From NCBI GenBank assembly GCA_037176845.1, contig JAYKXP010000032.1, forward strand, positions 434,001 through 498,000: a stretch of DNA of 64,000 bases, given 5' to 3'. The stretch's first letter is position 1; each line of letters opens with the position of its first letter. The position numbers and the translations under genes are program-made. The notes beneath the pieces were generated by a model, which was not told the origin of the DNA, ran no database searches, and saw only the letters and a list, made by a program, of their open reading frames with translations. Below, one piece after another: positions 11,777-24,131 of the stretch. Source of the stretch: Paramarasmius palmivorus (taxonomy: Eukaryota; Basidiomycota; Agaricomycetes; Agaricales; Marasmiaceae).

Positions 11777-13358
11777 CTACACCTCCGAAGCGGTGTAATA
11801 AACACTATCACCCGACATCTTTCTACCAACCACCACTTCTTCCTCTTCATCCGACTCGGAATCGTCATCGAAGAACCACCCAGGCATATTACACCTCCCA
11901 TCGGACGGCGGTGTACCTGGTACCGAGCACCCAGATTCAGCTGCGGAAACAGGCACCTCTGAACACCTAGATTCGGTTGGTGTAACAGGAACCTCCGAGA
12001 ACCCCGATTCAGACGGTGTCGCAGGCTCCGATCCAGACGTGTGCCTCATAGAAAAAAGAGGCGAAATTGGCGTAGGCGGCAAAGGTATCGAAGGTGGCGG
12101 CGGAAGCGGAAAGGCTAATGACAAAGGTTTAGGTACAGGTAATCCCGTATACCGATCCAAAGTCAACCTATGGGCTCGTGGTGACCGAGAATGATTTTGG
12201 ACGTCTCCGTTGGGTGTAGACGTAGTGCTTGACGTCGAAGTAGGCGAGGTCGGTGACAACGACGTAGGCGACCCCATACTCGCGTCCGAATCCGACGTAG
12301 GCGTAGGCGGTAGCGCCGAAGACGGAGTAGGAAGCGACAACGTCAAAGGGAAAGGCGACCCTTTCCTGCGATGGCCGGGTCTCACCGCCTCAACTTGGAG
12401 CTGAATAGCACGCTTTGGCTGTCCGAACGAGCCGGATACCCGTCTCGTACGTTTTTTTGTACTGCGTGTCGGAGATACGACCCTGCTGGACTCGGAGGAA
12501 GAATCAGATAACGGCAGGTCCAGCGTCCAATCATGGCTGGGTCGAGGCTGTGAACTCGAGCTTGGGACAGCGGGTAAAGGGCATTTCGGCATCGGAAGCA
12601 ATGGAGGAAGGTTCTGTGCGTGTATGTGTAGAGGTTTTTTACGACGTGGTGCAGGGTTGGAGTAGACTGAGGCTGATGAAGATGAAGAAGACGCTGAAGA
12701 CGCGCATGAGGATGAGGCGTAAGGATGGTTGTGCATGCTGTACGCAGAGGTTGACGGGGAAGGAGAAGGAAGAACTTGGACACGACCCTTAGCGAAGGGG
12801 TCGGCATTTATAACAGTGTCCAGGTCGGGATCGCATAATGAAGGAAGGAATGATGCTGACGCATCGGAGGAAATACAGCGCTCGGATAGTGATAATGATT
12901 TAGCGGGTGACGTTGAAGGTGTCGAGCAGGCCGAATGAGAATGCTCCGATGAAGAGCCCGACGAAGAATAGCACGAAGATATTTCATCCTAGGCGATTTT
13001 GTTAATCTCATGCTGTAAATGACCGAAAATAACGAATTATTACCTGCTCAATATCTTCGTCTCGTCTCCGCCTCATCTCGGCCTCTACAACCAAAGGCAC
13101 AAAAGGCGTGAAAACCGGATCGCTTGGAGGTGGCAGCGGTAAAGGCGGCGGCGTATCGCATTGAGGTAAATCGTGCTTCTCTGCACGAATAAGCAAAGAT
13201 TTTATCCTGTGAATAACTTTCGGTTTCTTCTCGGGTGTCGTTGGCGCTGAATGTGAGTGTGATGGGCGGGTAGAAGGAGTAAAGTCAAGGTTAAGAGACG
13301 CGTCGAACTCGAAGTGTAGCGCAGTAGATACAAGGTCTGTGAACTCGCCCAGTTCCAT
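11777..13358 (-). CDS. Ser/Pro-rich intrinsically disordered protein, 508 aa
   Basis: Two exons: 13358-13044 and 12988-11777, joined by a 55-nt intron (gtaataat…cctag) in phase 0. The first 105 residues are the most ordered part (start MELGEFTDLV, a basic KKPKVIHRIKSLLIR segment, then proline-rich stretches). The rest is low complexity: poly-Ser, PP runs, acidic DDDSESDEEEE near the end and an imperfect repeat of the type SGFSEVPVTPTES. No catalytic domain, signal peptide or membrane span. Such composition suits a regulatory or scaffold protein, but no family is recognised. It converges on gene B; its 3' end was duplicated and truncated at 6751-6976. Confidence 0.8.
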
Positions 13359-13408
13359 TTTGAGATTGCGGAGGAGGTGAAGGTGAAGAAACGAACAGCC
13401 GGCGTCAT

Positions 13409-16400
13409 GATTTCTGCTGTTTTATAACTCTCAGTTTGACAGAGAATTGTTGGCTGAAAGAGGAAGGTGAGATTAATGAAAAATGAATGATGGCACGTGC
13501 TATCAACTTCCGCGTTTTGGCGACTCCGAGTAACGTAACGAATCTCTGCTTCGAAACACTGCTTCGAATCTTCGACGTTTACACTGACATCGACGTCGAC
13601 ATTTTGGGCTTGTTATCACCGCAGCTGGAAAGAAGATGATCTAGCTTTCATTTCAAGATTATTCGTTGAGATAGCTGGTGGTAAGTCTCTTGAATTCATG
13701 AATGATTTTCACAATGACATATGTACACCGACGACAGCTCTCTCGAAACGTTTTTTCGTCGCTTGTCTCATATCTCTAGCCGCTGTGTCAATCTATCCAT
13801 TTTCAGAATCAGATCCTTTGCTTCGTCAAGCGTTTCGGAACATGCGCCCGTCGGCAAGATGCGTACCCGTTCTAGGCGTTCAAGTTTCCCCTTCAAGCTC
13901 ACCTATTCCTGGTCAACCCGTCTCACTTTCTGCTCGAAGAACTTGAGAAGAGATAGCCTGCATCTTGCATCTGCATATGACCTCGCTTGGCTAGAATGTT
14001 GGTCGGCTACTTGGGTACCGTTCGTTCGTTCATGCATGATGCAGCAGCACCCCCATCCAGATTCCAGATTTCTGGATTCCTTATTCCAAAGTGTCATGAT
14101 TGAGCGTTTGAACTCTATCATAACATCACTAATCATCGCCATCATATCCCATTAATTCACTCCACCTAATTCCCTCCCGCCGCTAGACCTGGGTTGGACT
14201 ATTCGAGGCCCCAACATTCAAGGCGGGATACACTATCCCGCTGCTTGACGAAACCTATTGCATCCAGCTAAATTTAATCCAATAAAACACCAAAAAGTTA
14301 AATTATATGTCATCGATATGATGCACAGGGCATAGGAGACAAGAACACGATGCGCCTTCGAATTCCCATTCTCCCCTGCCGGTACCGCTTCACGAACCCC
14401 CTGTCGACGTCGGTGGAACGCGTACCGGCATTCTACCCTCTTTCGAAGTACCCAGCTTCGATGCGTACAGCGCACAAAATACCTCAACGCCGGAGCCGGT
14501 CGTTACCAATGCAGAGTTTTTAAGGTGTTAGGCGTTTTGGCCTCTCCGGAAGTGAACTGGTCGACCTCTCAACCCACTTTCAACTCCTGGGTGCGCGTAC
14601 CTGGTCGCAAAGCCAGGCGGTTTCTCTTCCCCGCCGGAAGTAAGCGCTCATATCTCCAGTGCGGAATACGAAACGTTTCTTTGCCTCGGTTAGCCGCATA
14701 TTCAGTTCCTTCTTTCGACCCACTCTCAACTCCAGATTTCAGCACGTTCCGTATTCTACGAAGCATTGGGTGTCTACATCTCTCCCGGGGCCAGGCTTCG
14801 TAGGGCACAGCACAAAACTTCCCACTTCTTAGAGCCAGAGTGCTGGGTATTTGGTCCTCGCCGGAGTCCCACATTCCACGCTCAGCGCTCGTTTTCGAAC
14901 TTCAAGCCATGCCAAAGTCCTGACTCACGTTTCACGTTGATTCTCGGGCGACTTCTTCTTCCCGGACGAGGCCTAATGCACACGGGCTCGATATTCGAAT
15001 ATGCGGTGTTGCAATATTTACGATGGATGTACACCTGCTGACAGGTAAGGGATTCCGCATTTCGCCTTTACTACGTTCTACTTACCCTTCACTCTTCAAG
15101 CCTCAGGTACTAGTTCAGACATATTTCTACGCGCCTTCTTCCGCCAAGTAGCTTTGAATCAAAACCAAAACATCCTCTGGCTCAGCGTTCTACTCTACCT
15201 TCAAAACATTCGGTTCCTGCCTGCCTTGGTCTCCTGATCTCGCGCTATGACGCGTTTCCGCAGGCACATATTAGATATCCAAGACCCATACGATCCCTCA
15301 ACCAAATCGACGGTGCACCTCAAGGCGTCGTTTGCCTGCCTTAGGCTACTCCTCGGTCCTCGTTTAATGACGCGCTTGAGGATTCAGGGCTCAGCACTCA
15401 GGTACCCAAATCCTTGCTAAAGAGGTGATTGAACTACCGTTTTCGTATTTCGCACCTCGTGTACATCCCTCTGACACCAACGCACAGCTCGCATCAAGAC
15501 TTATCGATACCAAGACCATTTTTTGGACTCGGATATTCGCACCCAACTTCTGGAGTCTGGATTTTTTGCAAGACTATACATTAGACGTTGGGACGTTGAT
15601 GTGAAGCACGGGGTTGGACTCGGATGCTTCTTTCATCTATCATGATAAAGTCGAGTCGGGAGTGGAAGGGGTAGATCCGCCACCGTCCTATCCTGTGCTT
15701 CTTCTCGCTGAGACGCTTCTTTTTTCGTTTTCGTTTTGCTTATCGCCTACTATCTCCCACTTAGTGTCTTGTATCTTGTGTCTTACTCGCAACAGGCATT
15801 TTTTCGACGCGTCGATGCTCCGAAAAGTGTTCCAATTTCAGGCTAAAAGATCACAGATGAAGAGTATTATGTATAATGTCACTACCGTTGAGAATCGCAA
15901 AATCTGTCCAGTGTCTGAGAATCCGCAAAACGCCACGGTCCATCGATCACTTTGTTACCCTGGAAACAGAAACGAATTCGAACACGAGCGCGAAATCGAA
16001 GACGAGGCGGGCCCGGTGTCCGGTTCTCCAGTCCCCAGTACATATTTCAAGCTTCTCTTCTTCGAACGCTTCATATTCGAGTCTGAGTAGGCCTAGTAGC
16101 AGAGCCTGGAAGATGGTACGGGTGACGCGTCAAGTCGAGGTCCGAGTCCAAGTATCATCTGCCATCTACTATGTAGTCTCAATGACGCGTAGTTCAATAA
16201 TTGAACTGTCGACGTTTTAATGTCGATCTAGAAGACATGTACTTAATGTATTTGTCCAACTCGAGAATCCTGTTTTCGAGGTTGGCCTGGTACATACTAC
16301 ACCTGCCTAGGTTCATTTGACGCGCTTGATTTAATATCGATCCGGAAGTCTGCATTTCATTAATGTGAGCTAAGTTATGTCTATATGTCTATCTGCCTGT

Positions 16401-16790
16401 CTGTCGAGAATCCCGGGTCTGTTGAAGACCTCAAGGCTTACACGTCTAGACGTTGGCACTGGCAATATGTCGTCTAGGAAACGAGAACGAGAACGTTGAA
16501 GACGACCCTCGAAGTTTGAAGAATGCTTATCTGTAACCACCGGCGGCATTCACCCGAAACGAACCACACCATCTAACTCGCAATCTCATCTACCCCTTGC
16601 TAGAAAACATCGTGATGTACATGCATTGAACACAAGTAAGTATGCTACAACAACAAGAATGAACTATGAAATCATGTCCGTGTACATGCAAAAAGAAAGT
16701 CCAATTTTAGCTTCTACTCAGCTTTATTCCGATTCTGATGTCCGTCCTTTTAATGTCCAATTGAAATCAGCCCAATGACCCTTCCCAACG
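13409..16790. other. Long stretch without a supportable gene
   Basis: Open frames here are short and overlap on both strands. Two plus-strand pieces look like remains of coding DNA. One is 14350-15045, where several frames each stay open for 60-90 codons but are separated by stops. The other is 15420-15603, about 60 codons with a protein-like composition (…IELPFSYFAPR…). They do not join into one frame by plausible introns and carry no known motif. The frame at 15614-16090 has a PPPSY motif but no other support. Probably a decayed locus. Confidence 0.35.
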
Positions 16791-16799
16791 CCGATGTCC

Positions 16800-17327
16800 T
16801 CATGCCCCGTTCCTCGGACTCTGCACCTCTTCGGGCCTCTCAACTACAGTAGTCGTACTCCCACTAACCACGCTACTCGGCCGACTCGAGCTTGGAGTAC
16901 TCGTTCCGCTGAAAACACTCTTCGGACGTTGTGGTTTTTCGTCTATTATTGCTGATATAGGGACTGCGTGTAGGGTGCTCGCCGTCAGACAAAAGAAAAC
17001 GAATACAGAACAGATAAACGCACCTTCATGATAGTCATACAAAGATTTGCTGGGTACTGGCGGTGGTTGATCTTCTACGTCACCAGGATGCGGTTGAGAT
17101 CGTGCTTGGAAACGAGAGGTTATGGCCATGGCGATGTTGGTTAGGATGAATATGCCTGCTACTGTATACACGTTAGTATCGGTTGTATAGCACGAGAAGG
17201 GGAGAATCGGATGAGGGATAACAAGGAAGGTGCGATGCGAAGGAGGTAAAGGAAGAGACAAATGAAAGCACGTACACCCAGCTGCGATAGACCCTATAAT
17301 AATCAGGCTAAGGATTATCTCCAACAT
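16800..17327 (-). CDS. Small membrane protein, 137 aa
   Basis: Two exons: 17327-17276 and 17161-16800, with a consensus donor (gtacgt), a branch site tactaac and acceptor acag. The start is the ATG at 17327 rather than the upstream in-frame ATG at 17642, because a TATA-like box lies about 100 bases before 17327 and the upstream part has no protein character. Residues 2-35 form one or two hydrophobic helices (LEIILSLIII…GIFILTNIAMAI), and residues about 65-95 another (ICSVFVFFCLTASTL). Between them is a proline-rich loop (HPGDVEDQPPPVPSKS). The C-terminus is Ser/Thr-rich and probably cytosolic. No family recognised. Confidence 0.65.
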   Translation of the reverse strand: MLEIILSLIIIGSIAAGCTCFHLSLPLPPSHRTFLVIPHPILPFSCYTTDTNVYTVAGIFILTNIAMAITSRFQARSQPHPGDVEDQPPPVPSKSLYDYHEGAFICSVFVFFCLTASTLHAVPISAIIDEKPQRPKSVFSGTSTPSSSRPSSVVSGSTTTVVERPEEVQSPRNGA

Positions 17328-17427
17328 CGTCGTAGACTGTGTGGTATGGAGTGCCTTGACTTTTGAGGTAAGGCTGTGATGGTTGATAGTGGGGGATGGC
17401 GATGTACGAGCGTTCCTTAAACCTTGG

Positions 17428-17436
17428 TTATATATA
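17428..17436 (-). promoter_or_regulatory. TATA-like box of the small membrane-protein gene
   Basis: On the minus strand this reads TATATATAA, about 100 bases upstream of the ATG at 17327. That is a normal distance for a fungal TATA box with a short 5' leader. Inference from sequence and position only. Confidence 0.4.
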
Positions 17437-17642
17437 CACCCACATGGTGCTAATAATAAGGCCTTAGGACAAAAGGGAACGACTCGGAGGCTCGAAGGGA
17501 AAAGAACTAAATGCTCTTTTCTTAGCACCCGAAGACTAATTTTGGCCTTCGGAGTGTCCAGGAGGTTGGTGGCAGGCTGCGGAATGCGTTTACAAGGTCC
17601 GCGGGGTTCGTCAGGTGGAAGATTTAGGTAGAGCGAGGACAT

Positions 17643-18351
17643 GAGGCCTTGAGGCGTTATAAAGCTGAATTGGTGACTGCAACTGGGATGTCCGAGATAT
17701 GTCGGATTCCGCTGTTCGGGACAGGTGAATTTGTGGCCTTTGTGAACGCTTCATTGACGAGTCCGTGATCCCAAACTGCTTTCAACGTTCAATATCTGTC
17801 CCCGAAATCAATCAATGGATTCCTCACTCTCTATTCCCCTTTATTTCAAGCTACTTCTCCATCCTTCTCTATACGGCTCCAAATCCCAACGATCTTCGTG
17901 GTCACTCGAATATGAAGCATTATAACGGAGCGCCCTGGTGCAAAGATGCTATGAGTGCATCGAAACTTGGACTCTCATCTCGCCGGTCTGGCTTTACTTC
18001 ACTTCACCAGGTGCAGAACAACCAACAACCTTCAGGATTGCAGCGGCCTGGAGAGTAATTTCAGCGAGAATCAAAGGGAGAAACTAAGAGGCAAGTACCA
18101 TGAGCTCTGGCATATGCTGAGTGTGAAAACATCCTCATTCCTTGAATTTTGGATCGTGAGAGAATGAAAAGGTCATTGTGGTTTCTTCACCGTCAATGGT
18201 CGCGTCTTCACAGGTCACCCGGCACCTTGCGGTCACGGGCCGGGGTTTCTTTTTTTAGGTCCGGGCGTCTCTCTACGGAAGTTCCGGTCGGGCAAAGCGC
18301 ACAGATAACAGAAGAAAGGGTAAGTGAGCATCGTATTCCTCTTCCATGATA
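17643..18351. other. Intergenic; nothing assigned
   Basis: Only short unconnected frames. The stretch separates the small membrane protein promoter from the 3' end of the F-box gene and contains a T-rich run near 18,250. Confidence 0.4.
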
Positions 18352-19988
18352 CTATCCAAATACAAACTCCATTTCATCTACAACTTCCCGTAATTTGTTA
18401 ACCCATGGATAATCATCATCTTCATACACGACCAACTTCTGCAGCTTCATCCCCTTCTTCAATCTGAACTCGAGGCTTTGATATACCGCGTCCGCCACTG
18501 TTGCAACGAAATCCTGGATGTAAAAAGACCAGCTTCTCTACCGCAGGCAGTGGAGGTCGACTGTCCTGTTTGGACAGCAATTCCACCAGAAATTGTGCAC
18601 AACGTGGACCATGCAAGACCAAGGTTCGGAGAGGCATCGGGTTTACATGGGACATCAAGGTCTCCACCAAAAGGTTGTCCGTGAACGATAGACGCGTAGA
18701 GAAGGCACCAAATTCCATTATTTCCACTACTGGGAGGTGTATAAAGGAAGCACGGATAGCTGCTCCGAAAACATGTTCGAAATCAGGTTTTATGTCATAA
18801 TCATACCCTGGTGCATCTACTTCAGACCAATCGAATTCGACGGAGAAGTCTGGAATATGATGCATGGAGTTGATGGAGGAAAAGGTGTAATGTCTCGCTC
18901 CATGCCCTCAGTATGAATGAGGTGCCTCGCCAATTGCTTTGAATTGAGAGGGCTTTTGCAACCCTCTCGTGTCCTGGACAGAAATCTGGACATAGAATTC
19001 GAGCGACGTCTGTCCAGAAGATATCGGTGTCCGTGAAGGTCGTATCCAAATCCAAGAAACTAGCCTTTGTTGCGCAGATGGTTATCGCGACGATGGTGAT
19101 ACCAGGAAACGAGATGTGGTCGAATATCTTGGAACAGTGCAGTCTGGAGCATTTCAGGTCTATCCGGCGCAGCTTCGGGAGGTTGACGAGTGGGGCGTTA
19201 GTATGCAGAGGAGTACCGTGACAATAAACCTGTTCAAGATCGAGGTACTCCAGCACCGGCATAAACCTTAGCGCTTCGCAAACTCGACCGTCAAAAGGGG
19301 ATCCAGGACCTCCCTTCAACTTGAGCGATGTGAGATTACGAAGAAGTGGAGAGTTGTAGGGTATTCCACAACCGTCCAAGGTAAGACTGGTAAGGAGAGG
19401 TGCGCTGCCACCCAAGGAAATCGAGTGGGAGCTCAAAACCATTACCAATCAGCCATAGCGATTCAAGCGAGGGTGCAGCCTGGGTATGCCTCTCTACAAG
19501 CTTCTCCATCATACCTGATGGCGGCATATCGAGGTAGAGAGTCTGGAGGCGAGATGAATGAGACAGCGCTTCATTAACACCCACATTCGGGCAAGGTGGA
19601 ATTTGCCTGGAGACTTCTTGTACGCCTTGCGGGAGTATTCGAAGTGTATGACTCGGATGTGTAGAAGTGCTTGTCCCGAACGTTTCAGCATCACTTGGGC
19701 CAGTTCTGGGTTGTGGAAATCGGGGAAAGACCACAAGACATGAAGATTGATTGCAATAGCGCGCCAATGTCGGCAGACATGGGTGAGTGTAATGCAAAAG
19801 TTGTCTTCTGGTCGTTGAGGGGTGAAGTGTTTGAAAATCTCTCCAAGAAGTTCGTTGGGAAGGCGGGATATGGGTTGCTTTGCCTTCAGCATATTCAGAT
19901 CTCTTCGATGCATTGTGAATACTCTTTTAACAGACAGGAGACTACTAGTCACATACCGGGCACCATATATTTGCAATCCCACGCTCAA
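18352..19988 (-). pseudogene. F-box/LRR-type protein gene with four one-base frameshifts
   Basis: The N-terminal part is a clear F-box: ISRLPNELLGEIFKHF, then LTHVCRHWRAIAINLHVLW. Leucine-rich segments follow (SRLQTLYLDMP; LTSLTLDGCGIPY; LRNLTSLKLKGG), then a C-terminus of F-box type (…MKLQKLVVYEDDDYPWV) ending at 18352. Reading it through needs four single-base changes: a G missing near 19,620, an extra G near 19,400, an extra C near 18,880 and an extra T near 18,520, each in or beside a short run of one base. Between them the frame is open and conserved. F-box proteins recruit substrates to SCF ubiquitin ligases; the LRR part would bind the target. Either a young pseudogene or intact with sequence errors. 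Confidence 0.7.
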
Positions 19989-20204
19989 AGAAATGCGGTC
20001 TCGAAGTAGTCGATACTCTGTCAGGAGTAGTACTCATTCAACAGCCCAGCGAGGATAGATATGACTCCTTACCTAGCCTTACTATTCCTAAGTTCGTGAA
20101 GTAGCAAACGGATCGTCGATAGACGATTGTGGTTCGGAACAGAGCCGTGAAGTCGACCCCTAGGTTTGACCCAAAACGTTTAAAACCTACGTATTATTAT
20201 TAGG

Positions 20205-21577
20205 TCACCTAGGCTTCCCTTGCAGTCGCTCCATCGACATGAGCCCTTCCCTGCCCGTGACCATGGATTCGGTCATACCCCAGTCTGAGGAATGTACATC
20301 TACTACACTAGCATCTGAAATTACTCCGAGATCAACCAGAAACTTTATAGAAGCTCGCAATGCAGGTGCTAGCACGGATATTTCACCCCAGAACAGGCAT
20401 TGTAAAGCGTGGAGCACATCTCGACAGGCCTGGAGTGAATTATAAGGTTCCGTGACTGAACGGAGATTACGGAATCTGAAGAGCATACCTGGTACACCTC
20501 TCCATGAGTTTGGTACTGTAATCCACTTGACTTCGTAGCTGCAGGTACAGGAGGACCGTAGCACGGAACCTGCTCGGTGATCTTGAGGTGTTGGAAAAGA
20601 CTCGGTCGTAGCGATGTGCGAAATTTTCGAAGAGGTCACTCTCAAAGACTTGTAACAGTCCTCTGTGAGCTCTGCCGGACAGAAATTGCCATGAGTACAC
20701 GCTATTTGACAAAGGCAGCAGAATGACCAACCTGGAATAGCAGGAGTAGCGGGTAACCGAAATAGCGTTGAGAGGTGAATGATTTCGATGAACATTGAGC
20801 ACCTCTGATCCAGGTGCCGCCATGATTTTTGTTCCTTTCCGCTAGTCGCGGATATTCCAAGTGCATTTGTAACCTCTGGGTCTCGTCACTATTGTCAATA
20901 TCCCTATGGTTCCTCGCCCGCTTTACAAGCCCATACACACAATGCAGCGATAGCCCATTCACATGCTCGTGTACATCACCGGCACCCACGATAGGTGAAA
21001 GTTCGATACCGTAAGGTGAGGGTGCCGTGAAGTTAGGTGTATGGTTCATACGCAGCTGCTACTTAGACCACAGAAGAAAGAGTAGAGCGCGTGGATGACA
21101 TGAGAGATTTCCGGGAGTGTCGATGAAATGACGATGGTCTGGAGATCCTAGCGACACACTGAGTTGAAGATGGTCTACAGAGACGGTGACTAGCTCGGCC
21201 ACTGAGTCGGATAGAAAGAAGACGAAAGGAAGAGTATCGAGGTCTCCGAGGCATGACAGCAAATTCCCAAGATTCGCACGCGACAACTTCCATTCAACCC
21301 CATCCTCTCCATTTTGATCCTCAGGCAGGTTGAAACACGTTTAATTGCCACTGTTCTTATACTGACCATGTAACGCGCTGCAGCCAGGTGATTCAAGAGA
21401 TACGACCTCAGAGCGCTTTAAGACGAAATGGAGTATCGTATATCTCGGGCATCGCAGGCAAAGCTGGGCGAGGGCTAGGGCCTGAGGTATGTCAACATAA
21501 ACCGGTGTCAATTCCTTGTTAATTTCTATGGATAGCCCTTCAAAACCGCAAGACGAAAAGGTGCGACACCTAGCCAA
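20205..21577 (-). pseudogene. Unresolved minus-strand remnant, possibly a second LRR/F-box-like gene
   Basis: Several minus-strand frames follow each other in order: 21577-21341 (leucine-rich, …ALALAQLCLRCPRY…), 21286-21059 (LSRANLGNLLSCLGDLD…), 21049-20702 (starting near MNHTPNF, reminiscent of MHHIPDF in the gene at 18.4 kb) and 20823-20205. A GT-AG intron is possible at about 21,350 but does not restore one frame. No F-box itself is visible. I cannot tell whether this is a broken paralog of the neighbouring F-box gene or something else. Confidence 0.3.
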
Positions 21578-23584
21578 ATGGCTATGACTCTGGCTGAGTC
21601 AGGCTATATACAAGATAGGAGCTCTGTCGACAAGTTCAGCCTCCTACGATCATGTCAGACGACTTTCAGCCAACGCTCGACAGCCTGGATATGTGGTGCA
21701 TGCCAGGAATTACACCTTACAGCGGCAGAAGCTACAGAAGATGACGAGATCCTCAATCATCGACGCGAAGGAGCTCAGCACGAGGAAGGGTTGTGTGTTT
21801 TCACTCCAGAGCTGGTGGTCATCGAGTGGTCTAATAAGGAGGAATATGCAAAACTGCAGGACGTGATCATCTTTGGTGGGCCCCAATCGCTCCTCGTTTA
21901 ACTTGATAGTAACAATCTTCCTGTAGTTTCGCAGAAAACCAGAAGATTATTGTTTGTGGATAAAGAGAATAGGGTTCTTTTCCAAAGTATATCTCAAACA
22001 AGATTGTCCAGAGCCCGGTTATTGATACTTCATCATCAGAGCGGATTGTCTCTTGGCGGAGCAGGGACCGAGTTTAAGCTTTGCAAAAGGAAAAACATAG
22101 ATCTCCTCACCGCTATCTTCAAGTGAGCACCACCTACGTAGAGAGTGTGCAAGACTCACCGTCACCTTCAGGTCGCACCCATACCAACGCAAATACTTCA
22201 AGATCAAGGCTACCTTCAGAACTGTTGACGACGGTACGTCGAACAATGTAGTTTTCTTCTTTTATTCGCTCACTGCATAATCCAACAGCCGACAAATTTA
22301 TGGATATCTGCACGACACTAGTCGCTGACACTCCTTCACGAATCATACCGGAGGTCTTCTTCGTCTCCGAGACAAACGAACTCGCGCCTGTCAAGGATTA
22401 CTACATCCTCAAATGGATCGGCGACATTTTCACAGATCTCGTGTTTGGAGAAGGACACAAGGTCTTCGAGACTATTATGCTTTTAGACCGTACCAAGTGG
22501 GCAACAAACCCGGTCGATACATCCTTGAAGGTGGTGAGAGCGTTGGAAGCCAATAAGGTTCCAAGCGTCATCTTTTCAGATGATGCGGCCAATCTGTCAC
22601 GGGTAGAAGGCCTTCTCGACTCTGGCAGATTCTCGCTTGAGGGTTCCTCGATGACACCGGCTACACATGACATCGTGGAGCCTCAAGTAGTACCGCTTCA
22701 ATACCGCGAGACCATGTCCAATACCTCAATCCACGTCCCCGTGAAATTGCTAGATCTCATTGGTGTTACCAACAAGGCTCGTTCCAAAAGCTCCCATCTC
22801 GCGTTGGTTGCGGCCCTCAAATGCGCTATCGTTCGTCAAGTCAGCAAGTGGATCATACACGGAGTAAGTCACCCGTAAACTGTCCACAGCACAAACCAGG
22901 ATTCATGTCGCTTCACACAGATGCATGGCACAATAAAAAGCTTTGCCACAGGTGCTCGATGGTTGACTCGAGAGATGCTCGATCATAGTGGACAGCCGGA
23001 CGCTGGGTTGATTACGGAGGTTTTGTGGCTTGGGCATGCTATGAATCTCGTTTCTGATACTGGTACGGTGATTCACCTCAACTTATAGCCATTCGAAGCT
23101 AAAAAGTACCTTTGTAGATGGACATGTATGTCTATGGGCGAGACATGACTTGGCCGCTCCAGTATATGTTGAAAAAGTCCCTGAAGCCGATGAAGATACA
23201 CCAGGCTCGCAACCTGGTGAAAGACTCGTCTCCGGACATGTCATGTCTGACGACATTCTACAAAAGTTTCAAGGCTATGCATTACCGTTGCCATGTGCTA
23301 ACAACCCCCGTAAGTACCACTTATCTTCTACGTGCACTGGCTGATCATGTATATGTACGTTGTATCTAGTCCTCAAATACAACCCGAGCCATGACCGCAA
23401 ACTGGAGGTTAGCGCCAAGGTCGTTCCGAGACAAGTCAAGCCATTGCCAATGCCTCAGAAACCTATCCCCGTGCGCATGCAAGCCTCACAGCCAAAGTTG
23501 TTTGAGTTCCCTGGTCAACCGCTGAAAGTCATTCCATATCGTAGGCCCCGAGATGCGTTCCGGATTAGTATTGGACAGGAGTAG
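21578..23584 (+). CDS. Orphan protein, 559 aa, seven exons
   Basis: Exons 21578-21875, 21927-22122, 22172-22233, 22289-22863, 22921-23062, 23118-23309 and 23370-23584 join in frame through six GT-AG introns of 49-60 nt, giving 560 codons with stop. The frame has no lesions, unlike several neighbours, which argues that it is expressed. The middle (exon 4) is the longest continuous piece and is mixed alpha/beta in character (…KDYYILKWIGDIFTDLVFG…). The C-terminal 80 residues are basic and proline-rich. No signal peptide, membrane helix or known catalytic motif. The start is the first ATG in the open frame; an upstream exon cannot be excluded. No family recognised. Confidence 0.7.
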
Positions 23585-24131
23585 CGAGAGGAGAGTGAAC
23601 GATTACTACGAGGAACACCAGGGCTCTCGTGTACATACAGAAGACACATAAAGTAATGTCATTGATTGTCCGACTCGCATCTGCAAAACGTCGTACCATC
23701 ACGGTCAGCTCCAAGCGACCTGATTACGCCTCTTGTGCCTCTAGTTTTGGAAGCCAGTTGAGACGGAAGTTCATGACACTACTTTGTAGTAGTCGCGAAG
23801 ACCTGAGCATATCTACGTTCTTGGTTCTTCTCTACCCATCCATCGCTCCCTCGTGTCTCGTTCCATCGCGTTTCCGAATGAGCATCTTGTTATGCTCGTG
23901 TCATTCTGCTTCGAAGCGTGTTTTTCATGTTCTTTGTGTGTTCGTTCTGTCACTTTTGGCGGTGTACATTCTCATAGCCTACAGCAATACCCGCGAGTCC
24001 ATGAAGCGATAGCCTGCATGAAAGCAAAGAAACAAAAATACATAGACTACAGCTGCATATCCGAATCTATCTCGTCTCAGTCCCATAAACCCGTTGCCAA
24101 GCTGGTGTCTAAGAGGGCATCACATTTCCCA
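23585..24131. other. Intergenic between two convergent genes
   Basis: This lies between the 3' ends of the 559-aa gene and gene C. A plus-strand frame (23629-24012) is open but has no start context or motif. Probably untranslated 3' sequence of both genes. Confidence 0.45.

Larger units (their letters stand above)
6976..11960. repeat. Tandem duplication unit 2 (carries gene B)
   Basis: Direct repeat of the unit at 2230-6975, in the same order and orientation. It is slightly longer because it holds an extra stretch of about 300 bases near 7985-8310. Its right border continues without a break into the full disordered-protein gene, so this unit sits in the original context. The conserved upstream minus-strand block is at 7103-7700. 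Confidence 0.85.

Noticed and set aside
12210..12938. Plus-strand frames of 64-125 codons
   Set aside because: Antisense shadows of the Ser/Pro-rich gene on the minus strand.
13698..14155. Plus-strand open frames of 82 and 144 codons
   Set aside because: They overlap in two frames, have no intron context or motif, and composition gives no preference.
15614..16090. 158-codon frame with a hydrophobic stretch and PPPSY
   Set aside because: Isolated; no promoter, splice partners or paralog. The hydrophobic run follows from T-rich DNA.
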